DNA from: Candidatus Rokuibacteriota bacterium
GTDB taxonomy: Bacteria > Methylomirabilota > Methylomirabilia > Rokubacteriales > CSP1-6
Length of the DNA: 64,000 nt
Assembly: GCA_016866775.1 (NCBI GenBank)
Contig: VGLJ01000017.1
Location: 1 to 64,000, forward strand
Direction: 5' to 3'
Shown: piece after piece, positions 26,882-35,436 of the stretch
Layout: each line of letters opens with the position of its first letter
How positions within the stretch are numbered: position 1 is the stretch's first letter
Notes under the pieces: model-generated
The model's input: the letters and a program-made list of their open reading frames with translations, nothing else
What the model was told of the DNA's origin: nothing
Database searches by the model: none
Program-made: the position numbers and the translations under genes

Positions 26882-28948
26882 ATGCGCCACGCCGCCGCGC
26901 TCAGCGCTGTCGCCGTTGCCGTGACACTCGCGGGCGCGGCCCTCGCGAGCGCCCAGGCCCCGCCGCAGCAGGACATCCCCCGCCTCGCTCCCGTCGTCGT
27001 GACACCATCGCGCATCGAGGAGCGGGTCGGCGACACGCCCGCGAGCGTGACGGTCATCGGCGGCGAAGCCGTGCGCAATGCGCCGCAGCAGACCGTCGAC
27101 GACCTCCTGCGCCAGGTGCCGTCGTTCAGCCTGTTCCGCCGCTCGTCGAGCATGGTCACGCATCCGACGGCGCAGGGCGTCTCGCTCCGCGGCATCGGAC
27201 CGAGCGGCGCGAGCCGCGCGCTCGTGCTGCAGGACGGTGTCTCGATCAACGATCCGTTCGGAGGCTGGGTGCAGTGGGCGCGGCTGCCGCTGCTCGGCAT
27301 CCAGCAGATCGAGGTGATGCGCGGCGGCGGCTCCGCCCTCTGGGGCAACGGCGCGCTCGGCGGCGTCATCCACGTCCTCCCGCGCCGGCCGACGGAGCGG
27401 AGCCTCGCGTTCGAGGGGAGCTACGGCTCGTTCGACACGCGACGCTTCGACCTCTTCGCGACCGAAGCGCTCGGTCCGCTGCGCGTGAGCGCCGAAGGCG
27501 CGAAGTTCGACACGAGCGGCTACCGCATCGTGAAGGAATCACGCCGCGGCTCGATCGACGAGCCCGCGGACTTGCACAGCGGCGTCGGGACCGCGCGCGT
27601 CGAGCTCGCGCTCTCGCCGGACGCGACCGTCTTCGCGACGGGCGGCTACTTCGCCGAACAGCGCGGCAACGGCACGCCGCTGCAGGTCAACGACACCGAG
27701 ATCCTGCACTTCGTCACCGGCGGCACGCTACGCACCGGGGACGGCAGCGCGTGGCGCGCCACCGTGTTCACGCAAGGGGAAACGTTCCAGAGCACGTTCT
27801 CGACGCAGGCGAACGACCGGAACAGCGAGACGCTCGCGCTTCGGCAGCGCTCCCCGTCGGAAACGGCCGGCGGCACGCTCCAGTGGAATCGCTCGTTCGG
27901 CGACCACGGCCTCCTGGCCGGCCTCGACACGCGCTGGGTGGCGGGCGAGACGAACGAGGAAGTGTTCGCCGCGGGCGTGCGGCTGCGCAAGCGCGTCGCG
28001 GGCGGCGAGCAGACGCTCCTCGGCGGCTTCGTCCAGGACGCCTTCAAGGTGACGCCATGGCTCGAGCTGACCGGCGCCCTGCGCGTCGACTGGTGGCACA
28101 GCTACGGCGGTCTCAAGGAAGAGAGTCCCCCGGCCGCCGGCGTCCAGGCGCGGCTCGACTTCCGCGCCGTCGAGTACGTGATCCCGAGCCCCAAGGTCGC
28201 CGCGCTCGTGCACGTCACGCCCGCCACGGATGTCTTCGCGTCGGTCTACCAGGGCTTCCGCGTGCCGACGCTCAACGAGCAGTACCGGCCGTTCCGCGTG
28301 CGCAACGACGTGACCGTGGCGAACGCGAGCCTCGAGCCCGAGCGCCTCACCGGCGGGGAGGCCGGCGTGAGCCAGCGCTGGGGGCCCGTCGACGCGCGAA
28401 TCACCGGCTTCTGGAATCAGGTGCAGGACCAGATCCTCAACGTCACGCTCGCCACCAATCTGCCGGACTGTCCGGCCGGGACCACGTGCCGGCAGCGACA
28501 GAACATCGAGCTCACGCGGATCCGCGGCGTCGAGACGGAGATCGAAGTGCGGCCGTTCCCGCGGTGGCGCCTCACCGCGAGCCACGTCTATCTCGACGCG
28601 CACGTGATCGAGTCGGCGATCGCGGGACTCGAGGACAATCGTCTCGCGCAGGTGCCGGATCACGTCGTCACGCTGGGCGTGCACTGGGAGGACCCCGCGT
28701 GGTTCGCAGCATCGCTGTTCGTGCGGCGCGTGGGCCGGCAGTTCGAGGACGACCTCAACACGCTGCCCATGGGGGCGTACACGACGGTCGACGCGCGCAT
28801 CGCGCGGCAGCTCGGCCGTCACATGCAGCTCTACCTCGCGGTGGAGAACCTGCTCGCCGAGACCTTCACCGTCGCGCGCACGACCGAAGGCGTGGTCTCC
28901 ATCGGCGCACCACGCATCGTCCACGGAGGCATCCGTCTTGCCTTTTAG
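26882..28948 (+). CDS. TonB-dependent outer-membrane receptor
   Basis: A 688-aa outer-membrane barrel. The signal peptide (MRHAAALSAVAVAVTLAGAA...SAQA) precedes a plug domain with VVVTPSRIEERVGDTPASVTVI, VSLRGIGPSGASRALVLQDG, IEVMRGGGSALWGNGALGGVI. The C-terminus ends VHGGIRLAF, an aromatic last residue expected for BAM insertion. No TonB box can be assigned with confidence. Start ATG 26882 follows a GAGGGG ribosome site. The ligand is unknown; genes just downstream encode a periplasmic sugar-dehydrogenase-like protein and a cytochrome c, so the receptor may import a substrate or cofactor for them. Confidence 0.93.
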   Translation: MRHAAALSAVAVAVTLAGAALASAQAPPQQDIPRLAPVVVTPSRIEERVGDTPASVTVIGGEAVRNAPQQTVDDLLRQVPSFSLFRRSSSMVTHPTAQGVSLRGIGPSGASRALVLQDGVSINDPFGGWVQWARLPLLGIQQIEVMRGGGSALWGNGALGGVIHVLPRRPTERSLAFEGSYGSFDTRRFDLFATEALGPLRVSAEGAKFDTSGYRIVKESRRGSIDEPADLHSGVGTARVELALSPDATVFATGGYFAEQRGNGTPLQVNDTEILHFVTGGTLRTGDGSAWRATVFTQGETFQSTFSTQANDRNSETLALRQRSPSETAGGTLQWNRSFGDHGLLAGLDTRWVAGETNEEVFAAGVRLRKRVAGGEQTLLGGFVQDAFKVTPWLELTGALRVDWWHSYGGLKEESPPAAGVQARLDFRAVEYVIPSPKVAALVHVTPATDVFASVYQGFRVPTLNEQYRPFRVRNDVTVANASLEPERLTGGEAGVSQRWGPVDARITGFWNQVQDQILNVTLATNLPDCPAGTTCRQRQNIELTRIRGVETEIEVRPFPRWRLTASHVYLDAHVIESAIAGLEDNRLAQVPDHVVTLGVHWEDPAWFAASLFVRRVGRQFEDDLNTLPMGAYTTVDARIARQLGRHMQLYLAVENLLAETFTVARTTEGVVSIGAPRIVHGGIRLAF

Positions 28949-28994
28949 ACCGGCCGGACGTACCGTCTGGCCGTCTCACAGGGGAGGACCAATC

Positions 28995-30188
28995 ATGCGG
29001 TACGTGAGCTCGCTCATCGCCGTCGCGCTCGCCGTCGTCGTGATCTTCGCGCCGCTGACGTTCGCCCAGGCCCCACCGCCCTGGAAGCAGGGCCAGCCGC
29101 CGGAGATGGCGAACTCGCCGCTGGCGCCCGTCGCGCAGCCGCCGGCGCCGAAAGCGCCCGGGGAAATCCCGATCAGCAAGATCAAGGTGCCGCAGGGCTT
29201 CAAGGTCGAACTCTGGGCGCACAGCCTCCCCAACGCCCGAGTCATGGTGTGGGGTGACAAGGGCACGCTCTTCGTGTCGAGCCGCGTGGCCGGCAACGTG
29301 TACGCGATCGTCGAGCAGGGCGGCCAGCGCGTGACGAAGACACTCGCCAAGGGCCTCAACTTGCCGAACGGCGTGGCGTTCAAGAACGGCACGCTGTACA
29401 TCGCCGAGATCCATCGGATCACGAAGATCGACGGGATCGAGGACAAGCTCGACAACCCGGGCGAGCTGAAGGTGGTCTACGACACGCTGCCGAAGGACGT
29501 GCCGCACGGCTGGAAGTATCTGGCGTTCGGTCCGGACGGCAAGCTCTACTTCAACATCGGCGCGCCCTGCAACATCTGCATCCCGCCCGACACGCACGCG
29601 AACATCTCGCGCATCAATCCGGACGGCAGCGGCTTCGAGTACTGGGCGCACGGCGTCCGGAACAGCGTCGGCTTCGACTGGCATCCGGACACGAAGGAGC
29701 TCTACTTCAGCAACCACGCGCGTGACTGGATGGGCGAGGACGTGCCGAACGACACGTTCCACCACGCGCCGAAGAAGGGTCTGCACTTCGGATACCCGTA
29801 CTGCCACCAGGGCGACATCCCGGATCCGCAGTTCGGCAAGGGCCGGAGCTGCGGCGAGTTCGCGCCGCCGCTCCTCAAGACCGGGCCGCACGTCGGTGGC
29901 AACGGCGTGATGTTCTACACCGGCGCGCAGTTCCCGGCCGAGTACAAGAACCGCGCGTTCCTCACGCAGCGTGGCGCGTGGAACCGTACGCAGAAGACCG
30001 GCTACAAGGTGATGATGGTCACGCTGCGCACCGGCGACGTGCCGAAGTACGAGACCTTCGCGGAAGGCTGGCTCGAGAACAACCAGCCCTGGGGCCGGCC
30101 GAACTACACCGTGCACATGAAGGACGGATCGATCCTGCTGTCCGACGACTACGCGGGCGCGATCTACCGGATCAGCTACTCCCGCTGA
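28995..30188 (+). CDS. secreted PQQ-type sorbosone-dehydrogenase-like beta-propeller
   Basis: A 397-aa periplasmic protein with a Sec signal peptide (cut near FAQA) and a proline-rich spacer (PLAPVAQPPAPKAPGE) before a six-bladed propeller of the glucose/sorbosone dehydrogenase family. KVPQGFKVELWAHSLPNAR, HGWKYLAFGPDGKLYFNIG, AHGVRNSVGFDWHPDT and GYPYCHQGDIPDPQ are typical. Members use PQQ and pass electrons to a c-type cytochrome; the overlapping next gene encodes one. Start ATG 28995 follows a GGGGAGG site. PQQ use and sugar substrate are inference. Confidence 0.88.
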   Translation: MRYVSSLIAVALAVVVIFAPLTFAQAPPPWKQGQPPEMANSPLAPVAQPPAPKAPGEIPISKIKVPQGFKVELWAHSLPNARVMVWGDKGTLFVSSRVAGNVYAIVEQGGQRVTKTLAKGLNLPNGVAFKNGTLYIAEIHRITKIDGIEDKLDNPGELKVVYDTLPKDVPHGWKYLAFGPDGKLYFNIGAPCNICIPPDTHANISRINPDGSGFEYWAHGVRNSVGFDWHPDTKELYFSNHARDWMGEDVPNDTFHHAPKKGLHFGYPYCHQGDIPDPQFGKGRSCGEFAPPLLKTGPHVGGNGVMFYTGAQFPAEYKNRAFLTQRGAWNRTQKTGYKVMMVTLRTGDVPKYETFAEGWLENNQPWGRPNYTVHMKDGSILLSDDYAGAIYRISYSR

Positions 30189-30781
30189 TCGCGTTCGCTC
30201 GTTTCACCGGCGCCGCGCTCGCCGCCGCGTTCCTCGCGGCGGGCGCGGCGCCGGTCTTTTCAGCGGACATCGAAGCCGGACGCGCGAAGTCCCGGGCGTG
30301 CGCCGCCTGCCACGGCCCGGACGGGAACGCGACGATCCCCGGCACGCCGTCGCTCGCGGGCCAGCCGACGATCTTCACGCACTGGCAGCTCATCAAGTTC
30401 CAGGACGGCCGCCGCAAGAACGAACCGATGGCGCCGTTCGTGGCGAACCTCTCGTCCGGCGACATGGCCGACCTCGCCGCGTTCTACGCCGCGCAGAAGC
30501 CGGCGCGCCGCCCCGCTCAGCTCGACCCGCAGAAGGTGGAGGACGGCAAGAAGGCCGCGGTGTTCTACCAGTGCACGTCGTGTCACCGCCAGAACCTGGA
30601 GGGGCACGAGCAGATCCCGCGTCTCGCCGGCCAGGACCTCGAGTACCTGCGCAAGATGATCCGCGGCTTCAAGGAGAAGACGGCGTCGGATCTCGACGGG
30701 ACGATGACGATGGCGGCGGTGCCGCTGACCGACGGAGACGTCGAGGTCCTCGCGCAGTTCTGCGCGAGCCTCGGCGACTGA
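30185..30781 (+). CDS. di-haem cytochrome c (c4-like)
   Basis: About 198 aa with an N-terminal secretion signal (TGAALAAAFLAAGAAPVFSA) and two CxxCH haem sites, CAACH and CTSCH. Candidate Met axial ligands lie in NEPMAPF and MTMAAVP. The two-domain layout is cytochrome c4-like, a soluble periplasmic electron carrier. The frame has no ATG, GTG or TTG before the signal; a CTG at 30185 overlaps the TGA of the dehydrogenase gene in the same way as ATGA pairs elsewhere, so translation probably starts at that CTG by coupling. It is the likely electron acceptor for the upstream dehydrogenase. Confidence 0.85.
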   Translation: MIAFARFTGAALAAAFLAAGAAPVFSADIEAGRAKSRACAACHGPDGNATIPGTPSLAGQPTIFTHWQLIKFQDGRRKNEPMAPFVANLSSGDMADLAAFYAAQKPARRPAQLDPQKVEDGKKAAVFYQCTSCHRQNLEGHEQIPRLAGQDLEYLRKMIRGFKEKTASDLDGTMTMAAVPLTDGDVEVLAQFCASLGD

Positions 30782-30894
30782 GCTTCTAAGGCCACTGTCC
30801 GCGTGAGTGCACTGTATCGGCGAGGACATACTTGCGGGGTCTGTGGACGGTAGTAAGATTCCGCTCCGCAGGCCGAGTCGCTGGAGCAGACTCC

Positions 30895-30920
30895 GTGAGG
30901 GGCGAATGGCTCGCCCCTCG
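30895..30920. repeat. short inverted repeat upstream of riboswitch-like element
   Basis: TGAGGGGCGA, a 5-nt loop ATGGC, then TCGCCCCTCG form a 10-bp stem with one mismatched end pair. It lies about 115 nt after the cytochrome c stop and just before the riboswitch-like sequence. It could end transcription of the cytochrome gene; there is no T-tract. Confidence 0.45.
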
Positions 30921-31023
30921 CGGAATGTGATCAGGAACTGGGGGGATTGCCCTCAGAAACCCGGCAACCTGATCTCGACCCTGGCCAATCGCGTCCCGTA
31001 CCCCCAGGAAATCGCACGATCCG
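30921..31023 (+). ncRNA. SAM-I (S-box)-like riboswitch, orphan
   Basis: The core at 30939-30969 matches the S-box consensus closely: a purine-rich GGGGGGA strand, ATTGCCC, then CAGAAACCCGGCAACC. The canonical element reads GGAGGGACTGGCCC followed by GAAACCCGGCAACC. Downstream, GGCCAAT...TCC (30982-30996) resembles the canonical GGTGCCAATTCC joining region, and GGAAATC (31008-31013 region) resembles the closing GGAAGAT. A P1 stem can be drawn between CGGAATGTG (30921-30929) and CACGATCCG (31015-31023), with one mismatch and one wobble. The 3' half is weak, so it could be a decayed copy. No methionine or SAM gene follows. Confidence 0.55.
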
Positions 31024-31087
31024 CCGGCGGGATCCCGGCTAACTTGGACAGCAGTGGCCCGGCCTATAGAATTGGGTCGACGTATGC

Positions 31088-31411
31088 ATGGCGCTCCTAT
31101 TCGCGAAGAACTTCCTACGCGAGGTACCTACGTTGCGACGACTGATGGTGAAGCAAGTTCTTGGCGGAATGGCGGGACGCAAATTGGCTCTTCGTAGCTT
31201 TGCACGAGGACCTCTTGTCGAAGACTATGTCTGCCAGTCAGCAGAAATCGTGCAGAGCTCGGTTATAGATCGCTCGTCTGACCTTGAGGGAGAGGCATTA
31301 CGCATCATCGGGGATATCTTTTGGCTGTTCCGCTGGATTAGTTTCGACGCGGGAACGATCCGTAACGACGTTCGAAGTTTCTTAGCTGGTGAATTCCCGC
31401 CAAACTGGTAA
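31088..31411 (+). CDS. hypothetical protein in lower-GC island
   Basis: A possible 107-aa protein that I do not recognise. It begins MALLFAKNFLREVPTLRRLM and ends LAGEFPPNW, with one hydrophobic stretch (IIGDIFWLFRWISF) and no signal peptide. Base composition is visibly less GC-rich than the neighbours and codon third positions are mixed, unlike native genes. It sits between the riboswitch-like element and the FadJ-type gene. It may be acquired DNA, a remnant of a gene once controlled by the riboswitch, or not a gene at all. Confidence 0.35.
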   Translation: MALLFAKNFLREVPTLRRLMVKQVLGGMAGRKLALRSFARGPLVEDYVCQSAEIVQSSVIDRSSDLEGEALRIIGDIFWLFRWISFDAGTIRNDVRSFLAGEFPPNW

Positions 31412-31437
31412 CAAGACTCCACAAAAAGAGGAGTGCC

Positions 31438-33525
31438 ATGGCGAAGCTCACGCAATCCGTCGATCTCACCAGCCGCGGCCGCGTGGCCGTGATCACCGTC
31501 GACAATCCGCCCGTCAACGCGCTCAGCCAGCACGTCCGGCAGGGGCTGCGCGACGGGATCACGCAGGCGCAAGGCGACCACGCCGTGCAGGCGATCGTGA
31601 TCGTCTGCGCGGGACGCACGTTCATCGCCGGCGCCGACATCACCGAGTTCGGCAAGCCGCCGGCGGAGCCCGGGCTGCACGGCGTGCTCGACATGATCGA
31701 AGGCTCGTCGAAGCCGGTGATTGCCGCGATTCACGGCACGGCGCTCGGCGGTGGCCTCGAAGTCACGCTCGCGTGTCACTACCGCGTCGGCGTGAAGGAC
31801 GCGCGTTTCGGGCTGCCCGAGGTGAAGCTGGGCCTCTTGCCCGGCGCGGGAGGCACGCAGCGCCTGCCGCGCGTGGTGGGTGCGGAAAAGGCGCTGCAGA
31901 TGATCGTCAGCGGCGACCCGATCCGCGCCGACGAAGCGCTGAAGGTGGGGCTGATCGACGAGATCGTCGACGGCGACCTCACCGCCGCCGGTGTCGCGTT
32001 CGCCGAGAAGGTGCTGAACGAGAAGCGCCCGCTGAAGAAGATCCGCGACCTCAACGACAAGATCGCCACGGCGAAGGCCAAGCCGGAGATCTTCAGCGAG
32101 TTCCGCAAGTCGGTCGCGCGTCAGACGCGCGGCTTCCGCGCGCCGGAGAACTGCATCAAGGCGGTCGAGGCCGCCGTCACCCTGCCGTTCGACGAAGGCA
32201 TCAAGCGCGAGCGCGAGCTCTTCCAGGAGCTGATGCGCTCGCCGGAGTCGAAGGCGCAGCGCTACTTCTTCTTCGCCGAGCGCGAGGCCGCGAAGATTCC
32301 CGACGTGCCGGCGAGCACGCCCGGGAAGGAGATCAAGAAGGCCGCGGTCATCGGCGCCGGCACGATGGGCGGCGGCATCGCGATGAACTTCGCGAACGTG
32401 GGCATTCCGGTCACGGTCGTCGAGATGAACCAGGAGGCGCTCGACCGCGGCCTCGGGATCGTCCGCAAGAACTACGAGGCGACGGCGAGCCGCGGACGGC
32501 TGACGGCCGCGGACGTCGAGAAGCGCATGGGCCTGATCACCGGGACCACCGATTGGAACGCGGTGAAGGACGCCGACATCGTCATCGAAGCGGTGTTCGA
32601 GGAGATGCCGATCAAGAAGGAAGTCTTCGCGAAGCTCGACGGCCTCGCGAAGCCCGACGCGATCCTCGCCACCAACACCTCGACCCTCGACGTGAACGAG
32701 ATCGCCTCGGCCACCAGGCGGCCGGAGAGCGTCATCGGGACGCACTTCTTCAGCCCCGCGAACGTCATGCGACTGCTCGAGAACGTGCGCGGCGCGAAGT
32801 CGTCGCCCACGGCGGTCTCGACCGTGATGACTCTCGGGCGCCGGATCCAGAAGGTGCCGGTGCTCGTCGGCGTCTGCCACGGCTTCGTGGGCAACCGCAT
32901 GCTGCATCAGCGCGGTACGCAGGCCGAGCAGCTGATCCTCCAGGGCGCGCTGCCGCACCAGGTCGACAAGGTGCTCACCGACTTCGGCTTCCCGATGGGC
33001 CCGTTCGCCATGGGCGACATGGCCGGCCTCGACGTCGGCTGGCGCATCCGCAAGGGCCTTGGACGGAAGTCACCCGTCGCCGACCGCATCTGCGAGCTCG
33101 GGCGCTTCGGCCAGAAGACGGGCTCGGGCTACTTCAAGTACGAGAAGGGCGATCGCACGCCGATCCCCGATCCCGACGTCGAGAAGATCATCGTCGACGT
33201 GGCGACCGAGCAGGGCATCACGCGCCGCTTCATCTCCGACGAGGAGATCCTCCAGCGCCTCCTCTATCCGATGGTGAACGAGGGCGCGAAGATCCTCGAG
33301 GAGAAGATCGCGATCCGCGCGAGCGACATCGACGTGATCTGGGTGTACGGCTACGGCTGGCCGGTCTACCGCGGCGGCCCGATGTTCTGGGCCGATCAGC
33401 TCGGCCTGAAGAACGTCCGGGACAAGCTCAACGAGTTCAGGAAGCAGTCGGGCGACGCGTTCTGGACGCCGGCGCCGTTCCTCGACCGTCTCGCGAACGA
33501 AGGCAAGAGCTTCACCGGCCAGTAG
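31438..33525 (+). CDS. bifunctional enoyl-CoA hydratase / 3-hydroxyacyl-CoA dehydrogenase (FadJ/FadB alpha type)
   Basis: A 695-aa beta-oxidation enzyme. The N-terminal crotonase domain (about 1-190) has AGRTFIAGADITEF and the oxyanion segment GTALGGGLEVTLACHYRV, with Glu in LPEVKLGLLPGAGGTQRLPR. The NAD domain starts at about 300 with AAVIGAGTMGGGIAMNFANVG. The dehydrogenase domain has GTHFFSPANVMRLLENV and CHGFVGNRML. The two reactions hydrate 2-enoyl-CoA and oxidise the 3-hydroxyacyl-CoA. A strong AAAGAGGAG ribosome site precedes ATG 31438. The thiolase partner is not adjacent. It probably works with the acyl-CoA dehydrogenases and CoA ligase at 22-27 kb. Confidence 0.94.
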   Translation: MAKLTQSVDLTSRGRVAVITVDNPPVNALSQHVRQGLRDGITQAQGDHAVQAIVIVCAGRTFIAGADITEFGKPPAEPGLHGVLDMIEGSSKPVIAAIHGTALGGGLEVTLACHYRVGVKDARFGLPEVKLGLLPGAGGTQRLPRVVGAEKALQMIVSGDPIRADEALKVGLIDEIVDGDLTAAGVAFAEKVLNEKRPLKKIRDLNDKIATAKAKPEIFSEFRKSVARQTRGFRAPENCIKAVEAAVTLPFDEGIKRERELFQELMRSPESKAQRYFFFAEREAAKIPDVPASTPGKEIKKAAVIGAGTMGGGIAMNFANVGIPVTVVEMNQEALDRGLGIVRKNYEATASRGRLTAADVEKRMGLITGTTDWNAVKDADIVIEAVFEEMPIKKEVFAKLDGLAKPDAILATNTSTLDVNEIASATRRPESVIGTHFFSPANVMRLLENVRGAKSSPTAVSTVMTLGRRIQKVPVLVGVCHGFVGNRMLHQRGTQAEQLILQGALPHQVDKVLTDFGFPMGPFAMGDMAGLDVGWRIRKGLGRKSPVADRICELGRFGQKTGSGYFKYEKGDRTPIPDPDVEKIIVDVATEQGITRRFISDEEILQRLLYPMVNEGAKILEEKIAIRASDIDVIWVYGYGWPVYRGGPMFWADQLGLKNVRDKLNEFRKQSGDAFWTPAPFLDRLANEGKSFTGQ

Positions 33526-33536
33526 CGCGGGCCGCG

Positions 33537-34511
33537 TCATCCGCCGCCGTCGGGCGCGGCCAGCCGCTCCCAGGCGCGCACGCGCCGGGCCTCGCGCAAC
33601 GCGCCCGCGACCGAGCCGAAGCCCTGACGGTCGCGGCGCCAGCGCGCGCGCTCGTCCTCGTCGGCTTTCTCCCAGTGCGCGTCGGCGTGGTCGAGCAGGT
33701 TCGCGTCGCGCGCGAGCGTGCCCGCGAGCGCCACGTGCGTTTCCGCGGCGTCGGCATCGAGGCGCGCGAGCGCCCGCGCGGCGACGATCGCCGCGACCGT
33801 GCGCTCGACCACCGTCCGGGGAAACGCGAAGCGCCGCGCGGCACCGAGGAAGTAGCCGAGCACGCCCGCGTGGATGTAGATGTCCTCCACCGTGCGGAAG
33901 CGCTTCACGTAGCCGGTGTAGCCATCGCCCGGCAGCACGGCGTCGGGACCGACCACCACGTCACGGAGCTCCAGCTCCGCGTGCGGCACTTCGGGCACGA
34001 ACTTCGTCGGCGGCATCCGCCGGATCGTGACGCCGGGTGATCCCGCATCGAGCGCGGCGAGCGCGACGCGCTTGCGCCCGCCCGCATCGAGCCCCTGGTG
34101 CGCGGCCACGAGCAGGACGTCGGCGACGGGCGCCATCGTGCTCCACCGCTTCTGGCCGTTGAGGACGAAGCCCCCGGTCTCACGCGGGGCCAGCGACGCT
34201 TCGATGGCGCGCGGCGAGTTCCCGCCGGGCTCGCTCACGCAGAACGACGCGATCGCGTCGTCGGCCAGGCGGCCGGGCGCGAGCGCGCGCAGCGCGCCCT
34301 GATAGCCGCCCGCGAACGCGCCGGCGAGGCGATCGGCGCGAAAGCCGGCGAGCGCCGCGCGATCGAACGGCGACACGAGGTCCGGCTCCGACGAGCGGAC
34401 GTGACGCCACCACGCGCCGACGTCGTCTCCGACCGCGACGACGAGCGGCGTCGCGCGCAGGAGTCGAGCGAGCAGGGGCGCGGTGTCATCCACGTCGCGA
34501 TTGTGTACCAT
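33537..34511 (-). CDS. acyl-CoA dehydrogenase-like protein
   Basis: A 324-aa acyl-CoA dehydrogenase homologue. The middle domain is clear: SFCVSEPGGNSPRAIEASL, GGFVLNGQKRWSTMAP and DAVLPGDGYTGYVKRFRTVED. The C-terminal helical region is short and lacks the usual ERxxFG motif, and the whole protein is shorter than the normal ~380 aa. It may be a catalytically altered paralogue. Start ATG 34511 lies 25 nt from the divergent reductase gene. Confidence 0.75.
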   Translation of the reverse strand: MVHNRDVDDTAPLLARLLRATPLVVAVGDDVGAWWRHVRSSEPDLVSPFDRAALAGFRADRLAGAFAGGYQGALRALAPGRLADDAIASFCVSEPGGNSPRAIEASLAPRETGGFVLNGQKRWSTMAPVADVLLVAAHQGLDAGGRKRVALAALDAGSPGVTIRRMPPTKFVPEVPHAELELRDVVVGPDAVLPGDGYTGYVKRFRTVEDIYIHAGVLGYFLGAARRFAFPRTVVERTVAAIVAARALARLDADAAETHVALAGTLARDANLLDHADAHWEKADEDERARWRRDRQGFGSVAGALREARRVRAWERLAAPDGGG

Positions 34512-34536
34512 GCGTGGGCGCGAAAGGAGAAAGCGG

Positions 34537-35436
34537 ATGAGCGAGCGCGTCGGATTCATCGGCCTCGGCACGATGGGCGGCCCCATGGTCGCGAACCTCG
34601 CGAAAGCGGGCCAGGCGCCCGTCGTCCACGACGCGAGCGCGGCCGCGACCGCGGCGGCGGCGACGCACGCGGGCGTGACCGTCGCCAGGTCTCCCGCGGA
34701 CGTCGCCTCGCAGGTGAGCGTGCTCTTCACGTGTCTGCCGAACGACGCGATCGTCAAAGCGGTCTACCTCGGCGCCGACGGCATCACGAGTGGCGCGCGC
34801 GCCGGCCTCGTCACGTGCGACTGCTCGACGGTGAGCCCCGAGGCGACGCTGGACGTGGCGAAGGCCGTCGCGGCGAGGGGCATCACCCACATGGACACGC
34901 CGATGCTCGGCTCGCAGCCGCAGGCGGTCTCGGGCGAGATCTTCTTCATCGTCGGCGGTGACCAGGCGACGGTCCCGGTGATCGCGCCCTATCTCGAGGC
35001 GATGGGCAAGCTCCACATGTACGTGGGCCCGTCGGCGAGCGGCAACCGCGTGAAGCTGATCCACAACGGCCTCGTCGCGGTCAACGCGGTCGCGGTCGCG
35101 GAGGCGCTCGCGGTCGTCGTGCAGGCCGGCGTCGATCCGGCGACGTTCTACGAAGTCGTGCGCAAGGGCGGCGGCATGGCGTACGGCACGTACTTCGAGC
35201 GGCGCGCGAAGCGGATCTTCGACGGCGACTTCTCGCCGACCTTCATGGCCGAGCTGATGCTGAAGGATGCGGGCCTGGCGCTCGACCTGGCGCGCGCGGC
35301 GAAGGTGCCGACGCCCATCCTCGAGGAGACGAAGCGCACCTACGACGAAGCGATCGCGAAGGGCTGGGGCAAGGAGGACTTCTCGGCGGTGACGCACGTC
35401 ATCGAGCAGCGGATCGGACGGAAGCTTTCCACGTGA
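34537..35436 (+). CDS. NAD(P)-dependent beta-hydroxyacid dehydrogenase (3-hydroxyisobutyrate dehydrogenase family)
   Basis: A 299-aa enzyme with the N-terminal Rossmann motif VGFIGLGTMGGPMVANLAKAG. Conserved family elements are DCSTVSPEATLDVAK and DTPMLGSQPQA, with the catalytic lysine in GNRVKLIHNGL. ADHVFMKDAG-like FMAELMLKDAGLALD is also present. Members reduce or oxidise tartronate semialdehyde, 3-hydroxyisobutyrate or similar. A good AAAGGAGAAAG ribosome site precedes ATG 34537. The stop overlaps the GTG of the thioesterase gene. The exact substrate is unassigned. Confidence 0.92.
   Translation: MSERVGFIGLGTMGGPMVANLAKAGQAPVVHDASAAATAAAATHAGVTVARSPADVASQVSVLFTCLPNDAIVKAVYLGADGITSGARAGLVTCDCSTVSPEATLDVAKAVAARGITHMDTPMLGSQPQAVSGEIFFIVGGDQATVPVIAPYLEAMGKLHMYVGPSASGNRVKLIHNGLVAVNAVAVAEALAVVVQAGVDPATFYEVVRKGGGMAYGTYFERRAKRIFDGDFSPTFMAELMLKDAGLALDLARAAKVPTPILEETKRTYDEAIAKGWGKEDFSAVTHVIEQRIGRKLST

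Noticed and set aside
30807-31145. ORF crossing the riboswitch-like region
   Set aside because: It runs through the structured RNA and the inverted repeat and has no domain or signal; the RNA reading explains the sequence better.
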